Shown: positions 51,081 through 60,079 of the stretch, piece by piece
Layout: every line of letters starts with the position of its first letter
Numbering within the stretch: the first letter of the stretch is position 1
Assembly: GCA_002783405.1 (NCBI GenBank)
Contig: PFGG01000064.1
Location: forward strand, 124,001-188,000
Origin: a bacterium (Candidatus Blackallbacteria) CG13_big_fil_rev_8_21_14_2_50_49_14
GTDB lineage: Bacteria; Cyanobacteriota; Sericytochromatia; UBA7694
Length of the DNA: 64,000 nucleotides
Direction of reading: 5' to 3'
Translations under genes and position numbers: made by a program
The notes under the pieces: generated by a model
Told to the model about the DNA's origin: nothing
Seen by the model: the letters and a program-made list of their open reading frames with translations, nothing else
Database searches by the model: none

Positions 51081-51212
51081 ATACTTTATTATCGCTTATA
51101 CTCGGCTTGAAGTGACAAGATTTAACTGTTTTTTCCGATAATGAATTTGATCGGATGAAATTGAAAGCTGCGCTACCTGCGCATGATTTTGTGTGAAAGA
51201 AGGCAATTTCAG

Positions 51213-53030
51213 ATGGGCCGAATAGATGGCCGTTCAGTGACCCCAACGACCCCTGCGTTTGGCGGACTTTCGCCTGTTTTTCAAACTAATAAAGTCACCC
51301 CTTCTCCAGCACAACCTCTTTTTCAACAGTTCGATCAACTGAATGCGGGCACCGCTCAGGGATCTGCCTTAACGGATGTTTCACTGGAAACACCCGCGCA
51401 TCCTGAAACCCATCAGGTAAAACGTGGCGAATCGCTCAGCACGATTGCTAAAAAATATTTTGGCAATTCAAATCTGTATATGGAATTGTTTAAAGCCAAT
51501 CAGGATATCTTGACTCACCCCAATCAATTGACGGTTGGCATGACGATCAAATTGCCTTCTGCTTTGTTTCCTGCCTCAGAGTCGGAGGCGAAGTCTCAGG
51601 TCTTGCCCGGTGCTTCGCTGAATGCCTATCGCAATCAAAATCCGCTTTCGTATATTACCCTGGCCCCTGGCAAACCATCGCCTGAAGTTTCCAACCCGCT
51701 GGAAGCTACCTCTTCTCCCTTGCTCCAGGAACTTATGGGCCATCAAGGCGATTTTGAACATTTTCTTAAAACCCCCGATAAACAGCGCACAGGGCAAAAC
51801 ATTATTGACCACGATGATGCCGTGAAGGTCAATAAGCGCTTTGATATTCATCCTGGCCTCACCCTTCAAACCCTTAAAACGCAGTTACCGGCCTGGGCTG
51901 AAAAGGTTTCGGCTGTGCTGGCCGAAAACCATGCAAAAATTACTTTGCCAACCGCCTCAGGTGAAGGAAAAACAGTCGACAGTGCTTTTTTTCAGAACCT
52001 GGCAGCGCGTGTCAAAGCCGGTGAATACAACCAGGTCAAACAGGACTTTCAAAATCAATTTGGGATTGGATTTGTCAATACCCTTTTCGCAGTGGACGAT
52101 GTCGCTGCGAATATTCAGAATGATCCCTATTATCAGGCAGTAAAAGAAGCCCCTAAAACGATTGATTTAGATGCTGTTTCAGAAGAATTTAATCTGGCCA
52201 GTGATAAACTCAATTATCTGGCCCATACCCCAGCCCATGGCCACAAACAGATCCCTGTTCAATTGGAAATGAATGCTGCCGATTTGCAGCGGGCCACCAC
52301 CCCGCGCTCAGCCCAAGACATGATCCAGGATTTGAGTGGCTTTTTCAATGCCAAGGGGGTTCTGACCCAGCCCACTGAATTTGAAAACAAAGTCTATGAG
52401 ATTTTAAATGACAGTACTTCCCGTCGCACGCTGATTGAGCATTTTAAATTGAACAGTGAAGCCAATTTATCTGCCCTGGTTCCTGCTGTGACGGGCGAAA
52501 GTGGTATGGCTGCCAGCCAGATTGACTATAACAGTTATTTTGCAGTGGCCTCTGTCATGATGAACCGCGCGCTGGGAAGAAATTTAAAAAAAGCGGCGCT
52601 TCAAAAGGCTCAAGGTGTTCCTGAAGCAAAATTTAAGCCCGTATCCCTGTCTGAAATTATCAAAGAGAAGGGTCAGTTTGAAATTGTCTGGCGCAAAATG
52701 CCGAATGGCAAAACCTTTTATGAATACAATCAGGCTCAGAATCAAGCTTTTTTAAATGGCAAATTAAAAGCTGATGGCAATTCCTACCGCGCCACAAAAT
52801 TGGCCTATGAAGTGTCTCAGGATTTGTTCTCAGGCATGAACCGGCTGAGTGCTGAAGTCGATGGCATCGACCGCAAGGGCATGGGACGCAGCACCGCTCA
52901 ACTTTTCTATTTTAATCAGAGCCGCAGCCAGGATTACTCTCGTAACAAAGATGCTGCGGTTGCGCTGATCGACAATAACAATACCCATGTCTTTTTTAAG
53001 GCCTGGGACGATATTGCATACTTCAGATAA
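51213..53030 (+). CDS. LysM protein with SleB-like cell-wall hydrolase domain
   Basis: A 605-residue protein. A LysM domain lies at about residues 68-115 (HQVKRGESLSTIAKKYFGNS...LTVGMTIKLP) and binds peptidoglycan. The C-terminal 170 residues resemble the hydrolase_2 (SleB/CwlJ) fold: VTGESGMAASQIDYNSYFAVASVMMNRAL carries the catalytic-type Glu, followed by QFEIVW and a late AQLFYFN. It is therefore probably a cell-wall lytic enzyme or its relative. The middle 250 residues are unknown and helical. No signal peptide is seen, so export would need another route. AGAAGG is nine bases before this ATG; a longer frame starts 30 bases up without support. A terminator follows. Confidence 0.72.
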   Translation: MGRIDGRSVTPTTPAFGGLSPVFQTNKVTPSPAQPLFQQFDQLNAGTAQGSALTDVSLETPAHPETHQVKRGESLSTIAKKYFGNSNLYMELFKANQDILTHPNQLTVGMTIKLPSALFPASESEAKSQVLPGASLNAYRNQNPLSYITLAPGKPSPEVSNPLEATSSPLLQELMGHQGDFEHFLKTPDKQRTGQNIIDHDDAVKVNKRFDIHPGLTLQTLKTQLPAWAEKVSAVLAENHAKITLPTASGEGKTVDSAFFQNLAARVKAGEYNQVKQDFQNQFGIGFVNTLFAVDDVAANIQNDPYYQAVKEAPKTIDLDAVSEEFNLASDKLNYLAHTPAHGHKQIPVQLEMNAADLQRATTPRSAQDMIQDLSGFFNAKGVLTQPTEFENKVYEILNDSTSRRTLIEHFKLNSEANLSALVPAVTGESGMAASQIDYNSYFAVASVMMNRALGRNLKKAALQKAQGVPEAKFKPVSLSEIIKEKGQFEIVWRKMPNGKTFYEYNQAQNQAFLNGKLKADGNSYRATKLAYEVSQDLFSGMNRLSAEVDGIDRKGMGRSTAQLFYFNQSRSQDYSRNKDAAVALIDNNNTHVFFKAWDDIAYFR

Positions 53031-53043
53031 AGCCACAGAGAAA

Positions 53044-53068
53044 CAGGCCGCTGAATGGCAGCGGCCTG
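53044..53068. terminator. Bidirectional terminator
   Basis: A perfect 10-base stem (CAGGCCGCTG and complement) with a 5-base loop, lying in the 46-base gap between the LysM gene and the converging aldo/keto reductase gene. Its position and perfect pairing favour a terminator for both strands, although flanking T-runs are short. Confidence 0.7.
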
Positions 53069-53076
53069 CGCTCTAT

Positions 53077-54072
53077 TTAGCCTCTAAAATCCTGATCGGG
53101 TTGAGGCGCATTTTGCAGAATCTCTTCAATTTTGCGCATGACATCAGGGGTCAAGAGTGCAACGGCATCGAGGGCTTTCATATTCTCGCTGACTTGCTCG
53201 GGCTTGGAGGCTCCTGTAATCACGGTGCTGACAAAAGGATTTTTTAAGCACCAGGCCAAAGCCAGTCGGGCCATGCTGATTCCCAGTTCCTCTGCCAAAG
53301 GCGCCAATTGGCGTACTTTTTCAAGTCTTTGCCGGCCTTCTTCAGATTCAAACTTCGAGCGCAGCCAACTGAAATTCTCAAGCGACATTCTGCTGCCTTC
53401 AGGTATTCCTTGGTTGTATTTTCCGGTCAGCAAACCACTTGCCAGGGGGCTCCAGATCGTGGTTCCGAGTCCCAGATCCCGGTAAAGACCCATGTATTCC
53501 TTTTCAACTTTGTCGCGGTGGAACATATTGTATTCAGGTTGTTCCATGGTGGGGGCGATCAGGTGTTCCTGTTTTGCAATCGCGGCGGCTTCTCGAATCT
53601 GTTCTGCGCTCCACTCGCTTGTTCCCCAATAAAGCGCTTTGCCTTGATTGATCAAATGGGTCATGGCTCTTACCGTCTCTTCGATCGGGGTATGTGGGTC
53701 TGGTCGGTGGCAAAAGAGCAAATCCACATACTCCAATTGCATTCTTTTCAAGGCTGCATCGGTGCCTTCCAGCAGGTGTTTACGTGACAGACCGCGATCA
53801 TTGGGGCCAGGGCCACCCCAGAATATTTTGGTTGAAATGACCAAATCAGAACGTTTCCAACCTGTTCTTTTCAAGACTTGGCCCATGATTTCTTCTGATT
53901 GGCCATTGGCGTAGACTTCAGCATTGTCAAAAAAATTGACACCCGCTTCATAGGCTGCTTCCATGCTGCTTTGAGCGAAGGCGATATCCATTTGATTGCC
54001 AAAGGTCACCCAAGAGCCAAAAGAAAGAGCAGAAACCTTCAGGCCAGATTTTCCAAGATAACGATATTCCAT
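53077..54072 (-). CDS. Aldo/keto reductase, Kv-beta-like (AKR6/YghZ type)
   Basis: A 331-residue NADPH-dependent oxidoreductase with a TIM-barrel layout. The catalytic tetrad is in place: Asp in FFDNAEVY, Tyr in [10 protein letters not shown], Lys in ISTKIFWG and His in LLFCHRPDP. The NADPH-binding end [16 protein letters not shown] is typical. The [14 protein letters not shown] segment is that of voltage-gated potassium channel beta-subunit-like members. It reduces small aldehydes or ketones, substrate open. GGAGG lies six bases upstream of the ATG. It stands alone, with a terminator on its 3' side. Confidence 0.92.
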   Translation of the reverse strand: MEYRYLGKSGLKVSALSFGSWVTFGNQMDIAFAQSSMEAAYEAGVNFFDNAEVYANGQSEEIMGQVLKRTGWKRSDLVISTKIFWGGPGPNDRGLSRKHLLEGTDAALKRMQLEYVDLLFCHRPDPHTPIEETVRAMTHLINQGKALYWGTSEWSAEQIREAAAIAKQEHLIAPTMEQPEYNMFHRDKVEKEYMGLYRDLGLGTTIWSPLASGLLTGKYNQGIPEGSRMSLENFSWLRSKFESEEGRQRLEKVRQLAPLAEELGISMARLALAWCLKNPFVSTVITGASKPEQVSENMKALDAVALLTPDVMRKIEEILQNAPQPDQDFRG

Positions 54073-54213
54073 AGTAATCCTCCAGATCGAACTGCCATCA
54101 TTTTAGTACAGTTTTAGTTAAGAGATTTGTTTTCCAGGGCTGGGTGGCCCAAAGGGAATGCTCTTCATGAAAAAAACCAGCAAGTGGGATTGCTGGCGAG
54201 TGTATGAATGCCC

Positions 54214-54471
54214 TTATTTTAATTGCAAGATAAGGGCTGAGGGCAAGGTATGCCACTGATCACTCTGGATCTTGACCCATCTTAAAAAGGGGAAAAAAGA
54301 TGCACTGAACATGAAAATAAGCAGCAGTTTCATTAGGAATTGAGAATCAAATCGAGCGGGGTGATGGAGGGGCTGACCGGCAGGGTTCGGAAGTGCATAA
54401 CTTGTTTCGTAGGCGTTGGGGTTAAATACCTCTGAATTGTCATGTGAAACAGGATGATGTGTGGGCGTCAT
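54214..54471 (-). CDS. Small membrane protein, hypothetical
   Basis: An 85-residue frame with AGAGGTG four bases before its ATG, which makes it a likely real gene. It has one hydrophobic segment at about residues 46-64 (FLMKLLLIFMFSASFFPFL), preceded by a polar His/Pro/Asn-rich stretch. No family is recognised. It lies alone on the minus strand, with about 140 non-coding bases before the aldo/keto reductase start. Composition is AT-richer than its neighbours. Confidence 0.45.
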   Translation of the reverse strand: MTPTHHPVSHDNSEVFNPNAYETSYALPNPAGQPLHHPARFDSQFLMKLLLIFMFSASFFPFLRWVKIQSDQWHTLPSALILQLK

Positions 54472-54921
54472 GTTTCACCTCTCAGAATTTATTTGTAACT
54501 TTATTGTAACATAAAAAACTCTATTTCAATACAAATCAGCGAATATTATTTTTCAAAATTGAATATTTTTCTTCCCCTCTTGCAAATCAAAAGTGTATGC
54601 ATTAGAATACACATGTATACTGTTTAAGCGATGTATGCAGAAGAATAATTTTGAATCTAAAATATTTTTTCTTCTGTCTTGAATTTATTGAGTTTGAATA
54701 AGTCTTTGTGTTTGCTGTCGTTTTGGGGCTCGCTGTATAGGCCTTGAACTGAAGCTCTCTGACTTTTTTAGAATGACAAAGTATACAGAATGAAACTTTT
54801 TTGAGAGATTCTCGTCCTATGACTCAGCGCACATTATTCATGTTGCTGGGGTCATCGCAGCAAATCGTATCTGGCACTAGAATTTAAGTAAGGTTCATTG
54901 CTAACAGAAAGGCAAAGCTTC
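54472..54921. other. AT-rich non-coding region with GTATAC palindromes
   Basis: No gene is supported here. The region is clearly AT-rich. It holds TTGTAAC twice near 54491-54513, an inverted repeat GTGTAT/ATACAC at 54593-54612, the palindrome GTATAC at 54615 and again at 54781, and a related GTATGC at 54633. These repeated half-sites look like operators or a bent-DNA control region shared by the two small membrane-protein genes that flank it on opposite strands. No T-box, riboswitch or tRNA pattern was found. Confidence 0.4.
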
Positions 54922-55083
54922 ATGGATATTTTTTATCACCTCTCTGAGGTTACCTTTTTTCTCCTGACAGGGGGAATGGTGGTCTGGATTATTGCCCACA
55001 ACCACCCAGAGCAGCCTGAAGTTGCCCCCGCCCCTGTCTATGTACGTGAGTCAGAAGAACTCTTTTTTCGCACTCAGCGTTAA
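54922..55083 (+). CDS. Small single-span membrane protein
   Basis: A 53-residue protein with one transmembrane helix at about residues 9-25 (FFLLTGGMVVWIIA), a short His/Asn/Pro loop and a charged tail (YVRESEELFFRTQ). AAAGG lies nine bases before this ATG. A TTG eight codons earlier is also open. Size and layout resemble small inner-membrane regulatory proteins, but no family is recognised. Its last 4 bases overlap the end of the converging kinase gene. Confidence 0.5.
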   Translation: MDIFYHLSEVTFFLLTGGMVVWIIAHNHPEQPEVAPAPVYVRESEELFFRTQR

Positions 55084-56102
55084 TCTGAAATGACGTTGAC
55101 CTGCAAACCCAAGGGGGCAATTTGCTGTTTCATGATCGTCGCTCCATTTTCCTGAAGGGCTTTTTCTACAGCAGGTTTTAATTCTGCCGGACAGAGGGTC
55201 AGCATACAGCCCCCTCCTCCAGCTCCACAAATCTTACTGGCCCAGGCCCCTTGTTCTTTCGCCGCCAGAATCATGGCATCGATTTGCGGCGTGCTGACCC
55301 CTTCAGCAAGTGCTTTGCGATTTTTCCATTCCTCGTCTAAAAGCTGAACCAGATGTTCCATATCTGCGGATTCTAAGGCATCCAGCATTCGCTCTGAAGT
55401 TTGACGAATGGCATGCAAATGTTCACGTGTTTTGCCTTGATCCTCAATAAACGCTTTGAGCATATTCCAATTATTGGTGCCTGAAAAATGGCTTTGACCC
55501 GTAAAAGAAATCACAAGGGATTGATTCAGTTTTTCAATAAAGGAGGGTGTCAGTTCCAGATTCTCGTGGGTAATGCCATTCAAACCAAAATGTATGGCAT
55601 TGATGCCCCCATACAGGGCTGCATAATAGTCTTGTTTTCCGGTGGGAATGCCCAGCGAGCGCGCTTCAAGGTCTGCGCCATAGTGAATCAGGGTCTCGCC
55701 ATCCATATAACTGCGGTTGTATTGGTTTAAGGCCCCGCTGAGGGCAATCAGCAAAGCAGAAGAGGCGCCTAAGCCTGAGCCTTTGGGGGCCTGATTATGG
55801 GTAGAAATCTTCAGGCCGGTGGCAGGTTCATAAAAACGAACGATTTCAACCAATAACTGAAAAAAATCACCTTGAGGCAAACCGGCTTGCAGTTCTTCGC
55901 GGCTGAGATCGCGTTTGAGATCCAGATCCTCTGAATAGAAATAAAAATGATCTTCAGGAATCGGTGTCAGTGTGACTTCGGAATACAGATCGATGGCCGC
56001 ATTGAGCGTGTATCCGCCATCCAGGAAGACATAAAGAGGATAGATATCCAGGGTTCCACCACTCAGATCGATACGGTTGGGAGCTTTTGCATGAATTTTC
56101 AT
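55080..56102 (-). CDS. GHMP-family sugar kinase (heptose-7-phosphate kinase-like)
   Basis: A 340-residue cytoplasmic kinase of the GHMP superfamily. APNRIDLSGGTLDIYPLY is the substrate-side motif I, APKGSGLGASSAL at residues 105-116 the ATP phosphate loop (motif II), and KICGAGGGGCMLTL the motif III near the C-terminus. The closest group by feel is D-glycero-D-manno-heptose-7-phosphate or fucose-type kinases (HddA/FKP) from surface polysaccharide synthesis. The exact sugar is open. AAAGGA seven bases before the ATG supports the start. The neighbouring genes on both sides are not sugar genes. Confidence 0.85.
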   Translation of the reverse strand: MKIHAKAPNRIDLSGGTLDIYPLYVFLDGGYTLNAAIDLYSEVTLTPIPEDHFYFYSEDLDLKRDLSREELQAGLPQGDFFQLLVEIVRFYEPATGLKISTHNQAPKGSGLGASSALLIALSGALNQYNRSYMDGETLIHYGADLEARSLGIPTGKQDYYAALYGGINAIHFGLNGITHENLELTPSFIEKLNQSLVISFTGQSHFSGTNNWNMLKAFIEDQGKTREHLHAIRQTSERMLDALESADMEHLVQLLDEEWKNRKALAEGVSTPQIDAMILAAKEQGAWASKICGAGGGGCMLTLCPAELKPAVEKALQENGATIMKQQIAPLGLQVNVISD

Positions 56103-56248
56103 TGTTTTTTCCTTTGTGGGAGATCTCCTCTATCTTAACGCAGAAGCCCTCGTCTTGCCGTTATAAACCGCAGCTTTCGCCACCAAAACGCTTTCCAGAC
56201 ATGCTGCTTTGCGGTATGGTGAGGTCATTAAGTGCTGAAGGGATGCCT

Positions 56249-57982
56249 ATGAAATCATCTAATCCTCTCCAGGAAAAAATCCGCGTTCAAAATGAATTGA
56301 ATGCGCTGTTTAAGCAGCAACACGAATTTAAACGCCGAAATTACCCTGAATGGGCAACCTATGACGGCGATCATCGCTTTGATGATCAGCTCACGGACCT
56401 CTCGGAAGAAGCGGCGGCAAGCCGCAACCAGAAAAATCTACAGTTTTTGCAAACCCTGAAAAAACTGCCGCGTGAGGCATTAGACCCCCTCGATCAAATC
56501 AACTATGATCTGTTTGAAATGATGCTTCAGCAAGATATTCAAGCCTATGAATTTGGAACGCATTATTTGCAGATCGATCAACAGGAAGGGATTCATTTGA
56601 CTTTTCCACAATTGGTGGAAATTCAGCCTCTGAGCACCTTTGACCAATATGAACGTTATTTTGCCAGACTGCGGGATTTTGCCAAGCAGGCGGATGATAC
56701 GATCGGCAATCTGCGCATCGGCATGCGCCATGGCATTGTTTTGCCCAAGGCGATTATTGGCCACACGCTTGAGCAACTCGCCCATTTTAAAGATCTTCCG
56801 CTTGAGGAAATGCCTCTTTACCAGCCCTTTCGGGTTAATGCCAGCCAGCTTTCTGAACCCGTTCAGGCCAAGATACGAGAGGTAATTCGTTCGATCATTG
56901 AAACCGTAATTCGGCCGCATTACCAAAAACTTCATGATTTTGTACGTGATGAATATGCGCCGGCCTGCCATGAAGGGCCGGGGATTTGGGCCCTGCCCGA
57001 TGGAGAAGCCCGTTACCAGTATCTGATCGATAAATATACCTATCCGGGTCTCAAGGCCCAGGAAATTCATGAAATTGGTTTGGCTGAAGTTGAACGGATT
57101 TCAGCTGAAATGGCTAAGGTGCGGGTACAGTGTGGCTTTGATGCCGAAGATTCAGCCGGTTTTCATGCCTTTTTGCGTTCGGATCCGCAATTTTACTATA
57201 CCGACAAAGAGCTAATGATTCGGGATTACCAGGCGTTTTTAGAAAATGCTGAAGCCCAATTGCCCTCTCTCTTTGGTAAATTGCCGCAATCGCCCTGTGT
57301 TTTGAAAGAAATTGAAGCCTATCGTGCAGCAGCTGCTCCCCAGGCCTATTATTATCCCCCGCCCATGGATCGCTCACGCCCGGGCATTTACTATGCCAAT
57401 ACCCATGATTTGCCTTCGCGCCCGAAATATACCATGGCCGCTTTGTCATTGCACGAGGCGGTGCCTGGGCACCATCTTCAATTGGCCTTGGCGCAGGAAA
57501 TTGAAAATTTGCCAGATTTTCGCTACCACCTTGACTGCACAGCTTTTATTGAGGGCTGGGCATTGTATACCGAGAGTCTGGGGCATGAAATGGGTTTTTA
57601 TGAAGACCCCTATGCCCATTACGGCGCTTTGAGTTTTGAAATTTGGCGGGCTTGCCGTTTGGTGGTGGATACGGGCTTGCATGCCCTGCGTTGGACCCGT
57701 GAACAGGCCTTTGAGTATATGAGCCGTTATACTGCCAACAGTGATTTAGATACCTGGTCAGAAATTGATCGCTATCTCGTGCTGCCCGGTCAGGCCCTTT
57801 CTTATAAAATGGGGGATATCCGAATCTGGAAACTGCGTCGTGAAGCCGAAAAGCGCTTGGGAGTGAATTTCTCACTGAAGGATTTCCACGACCAATTGCT
57901 TTCTCGGGGCTCGATTCCTCTGGCCCTGATGGAAGATATGATGCAAGCCTGGATTGAAAAACACGTGCAGGTTTCTGTCTAA
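56249..57982 (+). CDS. DUF885 metallopeptidase-like protein
   Basis: A 577-residue protein that is one DUF885 domain. A zinc-type site is visible as LHEAVPGHHLQLALAQE at about residues 400-416 (H-E-x3-G-H-H), followed by FIEGWALYTESLG with a further conserved Glu. The C-terminal LPGQALSYKMGDIRIWKLR is characteristic of the family. Relatives behave as carboxypeptidase-like enzymes distantly related to M3/M32 peptidases. No signal peptide, so cytoplasmic. AAGGGA lies five bases before this ATG. A longer frame upstream is not supported. The exostosin-like gene starts two bases after the stop. Confidence 0.87.
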   Translation: MKSSNPLQEKIRVQNELNALFKQQHEFKRRNYPEWATYDGDHRFDDQLTDLSEEAAASRNQKNLQFLQTLKKLPREALDPLDQINYDLFEMMLQQDIQAYEFGTHYLQIDQQEGIHLTFPQLVEIQPLSTFDQYERYFARLRDFAKQADDTIGNLRIGMRHGIVLPKAIIGHTLEQLAHFKDLPLEEMPLYQPFRVNASQLSEPVQAKIREVIRSIIETVIRPHYQKLHDFVRDEYAPACHEGPGIWALPDGEARYQYLIDKYTYPGLKAQEIHEIGLAEVERISAEMAKVRVQCGFDAEDSAGFHAFLRSDPQFYYTDKELMIRDYQAFLENAEAQLPSLFGKLPQSPCVLKEIEAYRAAAAPQAYYYPPPMDRSRPGIYYANTHDLPSRPKYTMAALSLHEAVPGHHLQLALAQEIENLPDFRYHLDCTAFIEGWALYTESLGHEMGFYEDPYAHYGALSFEIWRACRLVVDTGLHALRWTREQAFEYMSRYTANSDLDTWSEIDRYLVLPGQALSYKMGDIRIWKLRREAEKRLGVNFSLKDFHDQLLSRGSIPLALMEDMMQAWIEKHVQVSV

Positions 57983-57984
57983 AC

Positions 57985-58854
57985 ATGGGGCGATTTCCGG
58001 ATTTCTCTGCTGAGCACGCTTTTTTAAAGCATTTGCCAGGTGTTGAAATCCGGATTCCTGAGTATTACAGTGAATTGCCGATGCTCAAGTCTCTCTTTGA
58101 GGTCTTGTCTCAGGATCGCCTTTTTTCCGCTTTTCGCTGGGTGATTGCGCGTGTATTCGAAGATCGCCCCGAGCATTTTTCTACGCCCTTGGATCAGCAG
58201 ACGGTGATGTTTTATCTCAGCAATGAAGATTTTCGCTTGCCTACCTATATCCACAGTCTGGCCATGCTGTTTACCCCCTATTGGTGGCCAGGCTACCCCT
58301 TTGAAAATCTGCGTGCAATTCCTTTGGGCTGCAATGGAGAAGTGCCTGAAATTGAGCCTTGCTCTTGGCAGGAAAGAGATTTGCATCTGTTTTTCAGTGG
58401 ACATGCGCATCAATACCGCCCTGAGTTTCAAAAGTATTTACAGGGTGTTTTACAAAGTTTTCGGCCTGCCGGGGAGGAGCTTTCTGCTCTGGCGGTCTGG
58501 AGCAGTCGCTTTCGCGGGGGATTGGAGCCTGAATTATATGCCCGTTACTTGGCAAGAAGCCAGGTGGCTTTGGTTCCCCGTGGCAACAGTGCCATGACCT
58601 ATCGTCTGTTTGAAGCCATGCGGGCGGGGTGTGTGCTGCTGTGCGAAGACTTGCCGCCTGTCTGGTATCTGGAAAATTGTCAACGGGTGGTAATGCCCGC
58701 TGATTGGCACAGTTTACAGACTGTTTTAGAACAGCTCTGGCGGGATCCCGTTTTAATGCAGGAAATGCATCTCAGCACTTTGCAAAATTATCGTCAGGTT
58801 TGTCGCCCGGAAGCCGTGGCGGAATATGTTTTAAAGGAGTTAAAAACGAAATGA
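57985..58854 (+). CDS. Exostosin-like glycosyltransferase (GT47 type)
   Basis: A 289-residue protein whose C-terminal half has the exostosin pattern: [45 protein letters not shown], then a conserved P-V-W-Y-L-E. These are the UDP-sugar binding region of GT47 proteins. It should add a sugar to a glycan. The acceptor is unknown, and the N-terminal 90 residues are not recognised. It starts two bases after the DUF885 stop and overlaps the dut start by four bases, so it is in one transcript with both, although the products have no obvious common pathway. Confidence 0.78.
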   Translation: MGRFPDFSAEHAFLKHLPGVEIRIPEYYSELPMLKSLFEVLSQDRLFSAFRWVIARVFEDRPEHFSTPLDQQTVMFYLSNEDFRLPTYIHSLAMLFTPYWWPGYPFENLRAIPLGCNGEVPEIEPCSWQERDLHLFFSGHAHQYRPEFQKYLQGVLQSFRPAGEELSALAVWSSRFRGGLEPELYARYLARSQVALVPRGNSAMTYRLFEAMRAGCVLLCEDLPPVWYLENCQRVVMPADWHSLQTVLEQLWRDPVLMQEMHLSTLQNYRQVCRPEAVAEYVLKELKTK

Positions 58855-59312
58855 AAACAGCTTTTCATGTGAGTGTTTTGCGAATCAATCAGGGCAAGGA
58901 GCCCGATCGGGTGGCTTTGCCCACTTACCAAACCCCAGATTCGGCGGGCATGGATTTGCACGCCGCAGTGCGTGATTCCGTGACGATTGAACCGGGCGCA
59001 ACCGCTTTGATTCCAACGGGCCTGGCGATTGCCTTGCCCCCCGGCTATGAAGCCCAGGTGCGCCCGCGCAGTGGCTTGGCGCTCAAACACAGCGTCACGG
59101 TTTTAAATACGCCTGGAACCATTGATGCCGATTACCGCGGAGAAATTGCCGTGATTCTGATCAACCATGGCAAGCAAGCCTTTGTGGTAGAGCGGCATAT
59201 GCGCATTGCCCAAATGGTGATTGCGCCCTATACCCGAATTGCCTGGCAGAAAGTAGAGCATTTACCCGAAACTTCCCGTGGGGCAGGGGGATACGGTTCT
59301 ACAGGGGTTTAA
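58851..59312 (+). CDS. dut: Deoxyuridine 5'-triphosphate nucleotidohydrolase
   Basis: A 153-residue trimeric dUTPase that turns dUTP into dUMP and pyrophosphate, which prevents uracil incorporation in DNA and supplies dTMP synthesis. All five motifs are visible: [33 protein letters not shown] (with the catalytic Asp), MRIAQMVI and the C-terminal [10 protein letters not shown] that closes over the substrate. The length is normal. The ATG overlaps the preceding stop (ATGA), with GGAG 11 bases upstream. The last 4 bases overlap the converging methyltransferase gene. Confidence 0.95.
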   Translation: MKTAFHVSVLRINQGKEPDRVALPTYQTPDSAGMDLHAAVRDSVTIEPGATALIPTGLAIALPPGYEAQVRPRSGLALKHSVTVLNTPGTIDADYRGEIAVILINHGKQAFVVERHMRIAQMVIAPYTRIAWQKVEHLPETSRGAGGYGSTGV

Positions 59313-60079
59313 GCAGAGCATTGCTCTTTTTTGCCAATCGTCAAAATCAGCGTTTGCCGTGAATCATGTTCCGGGCTTTGCAAGTGGTCTAGAAATTCAT
59401 TGCAAAAATCAGGGTAGGCGTTTCCCAATTCTGCTTTGAGCCGGGGCAAGCGTTGAAGACGCGCTTGCCAGCAGGCGAGAACATCTGCCCTTGCCGGCCC
59501 CACAAAATTGAGTTCGAGATCCTGGCGCTCTGTGTCAGTCAGCAGGATTTGAAAGCCTGCCTGGCGGAGCAGGCTTTCCATCTTGGTGCCAAAGTTGAAG
59601 TCATAGAAACCCGCTGAAGCTGAATTGAGCTCAAAGGCTTTGACCTGCGCATAGTAACGGCTCTTTTCTGACATATTGCCAGAAATAAAGCAGGCGATAT
59701 CCAGCAGGGCGATCCATCCTTGGGGAGCCAGATGACGATAAAGTGCAGATAAAAATTGAAGCGGATCGGGGCTATAGGAAATTGAAAAACTGGCCCAAAC
59801 GCCATTGAAATCCTTAAAATCTTGTAATTTGAGAGCAGCAAAGTCACTGCAGAGAAATGCTTGATTGGTTTGCTGCTTGGCTTGGCAATAGGCGATGAAT
59901 TCGGGGTTGAGGTCTATCCCCCAGACCTGAGCGGCCCTTTCAGCGAAAAGATCGGAGACAGCCCCCACAGAACAACCCAGATCGAGCACGCGATCCTGCG
60001 CTTGCAAGGGGAGCTTATCGAGGTATTGTTCCCAGTTTCGCCAGGATTGCTGTTGAAGATATTCTTCAATCAACTGCAT
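59309..60079 (-). CDS. Class I SAM-dependent methyltransferase
   Basis: A 256-residue cytoplasmic methyltransferase. [32 protein letters not shown] holds motif I and the acidic residue that binds the SAM ribose. [35 protein letters not shown] covers motifs II-III in the form usual for small-molecule enzymes. The substrate is unknown. The selected ATG starts a little before the OGT stop (14-base overlap), so it is translated with the OGT and kmo genes. An enzyme that modifies a kynurenine product or a glycan would fit, but this is inference. The frame is open for 68 more codons upstream, which lie inside the neighbour and show no homology. Confidence 0.82.
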   Translation of the reverse strand: MQLIEEYLQQQSWRNWEQYLDKLPLQAQDRVLDLGCSVGAVSDLFAERAAQVWGIDLNPEFIAYCQAKQQTNQAFLCSDFAALKLQDFKDFNGVWASFSISYSPDPLQFLSALYRHLAPQGWIALLDIACFISGNMSEKSRYYAQVKAFELNSASAGFYDFNFGTKMESLLRQAGFQILLTDTERQDLELNFVGPARADVLACWQARLQRLPRLKAELGNAYPDFCNEFLDHLQSPEHDSRQTLILTIGKKEQCSA

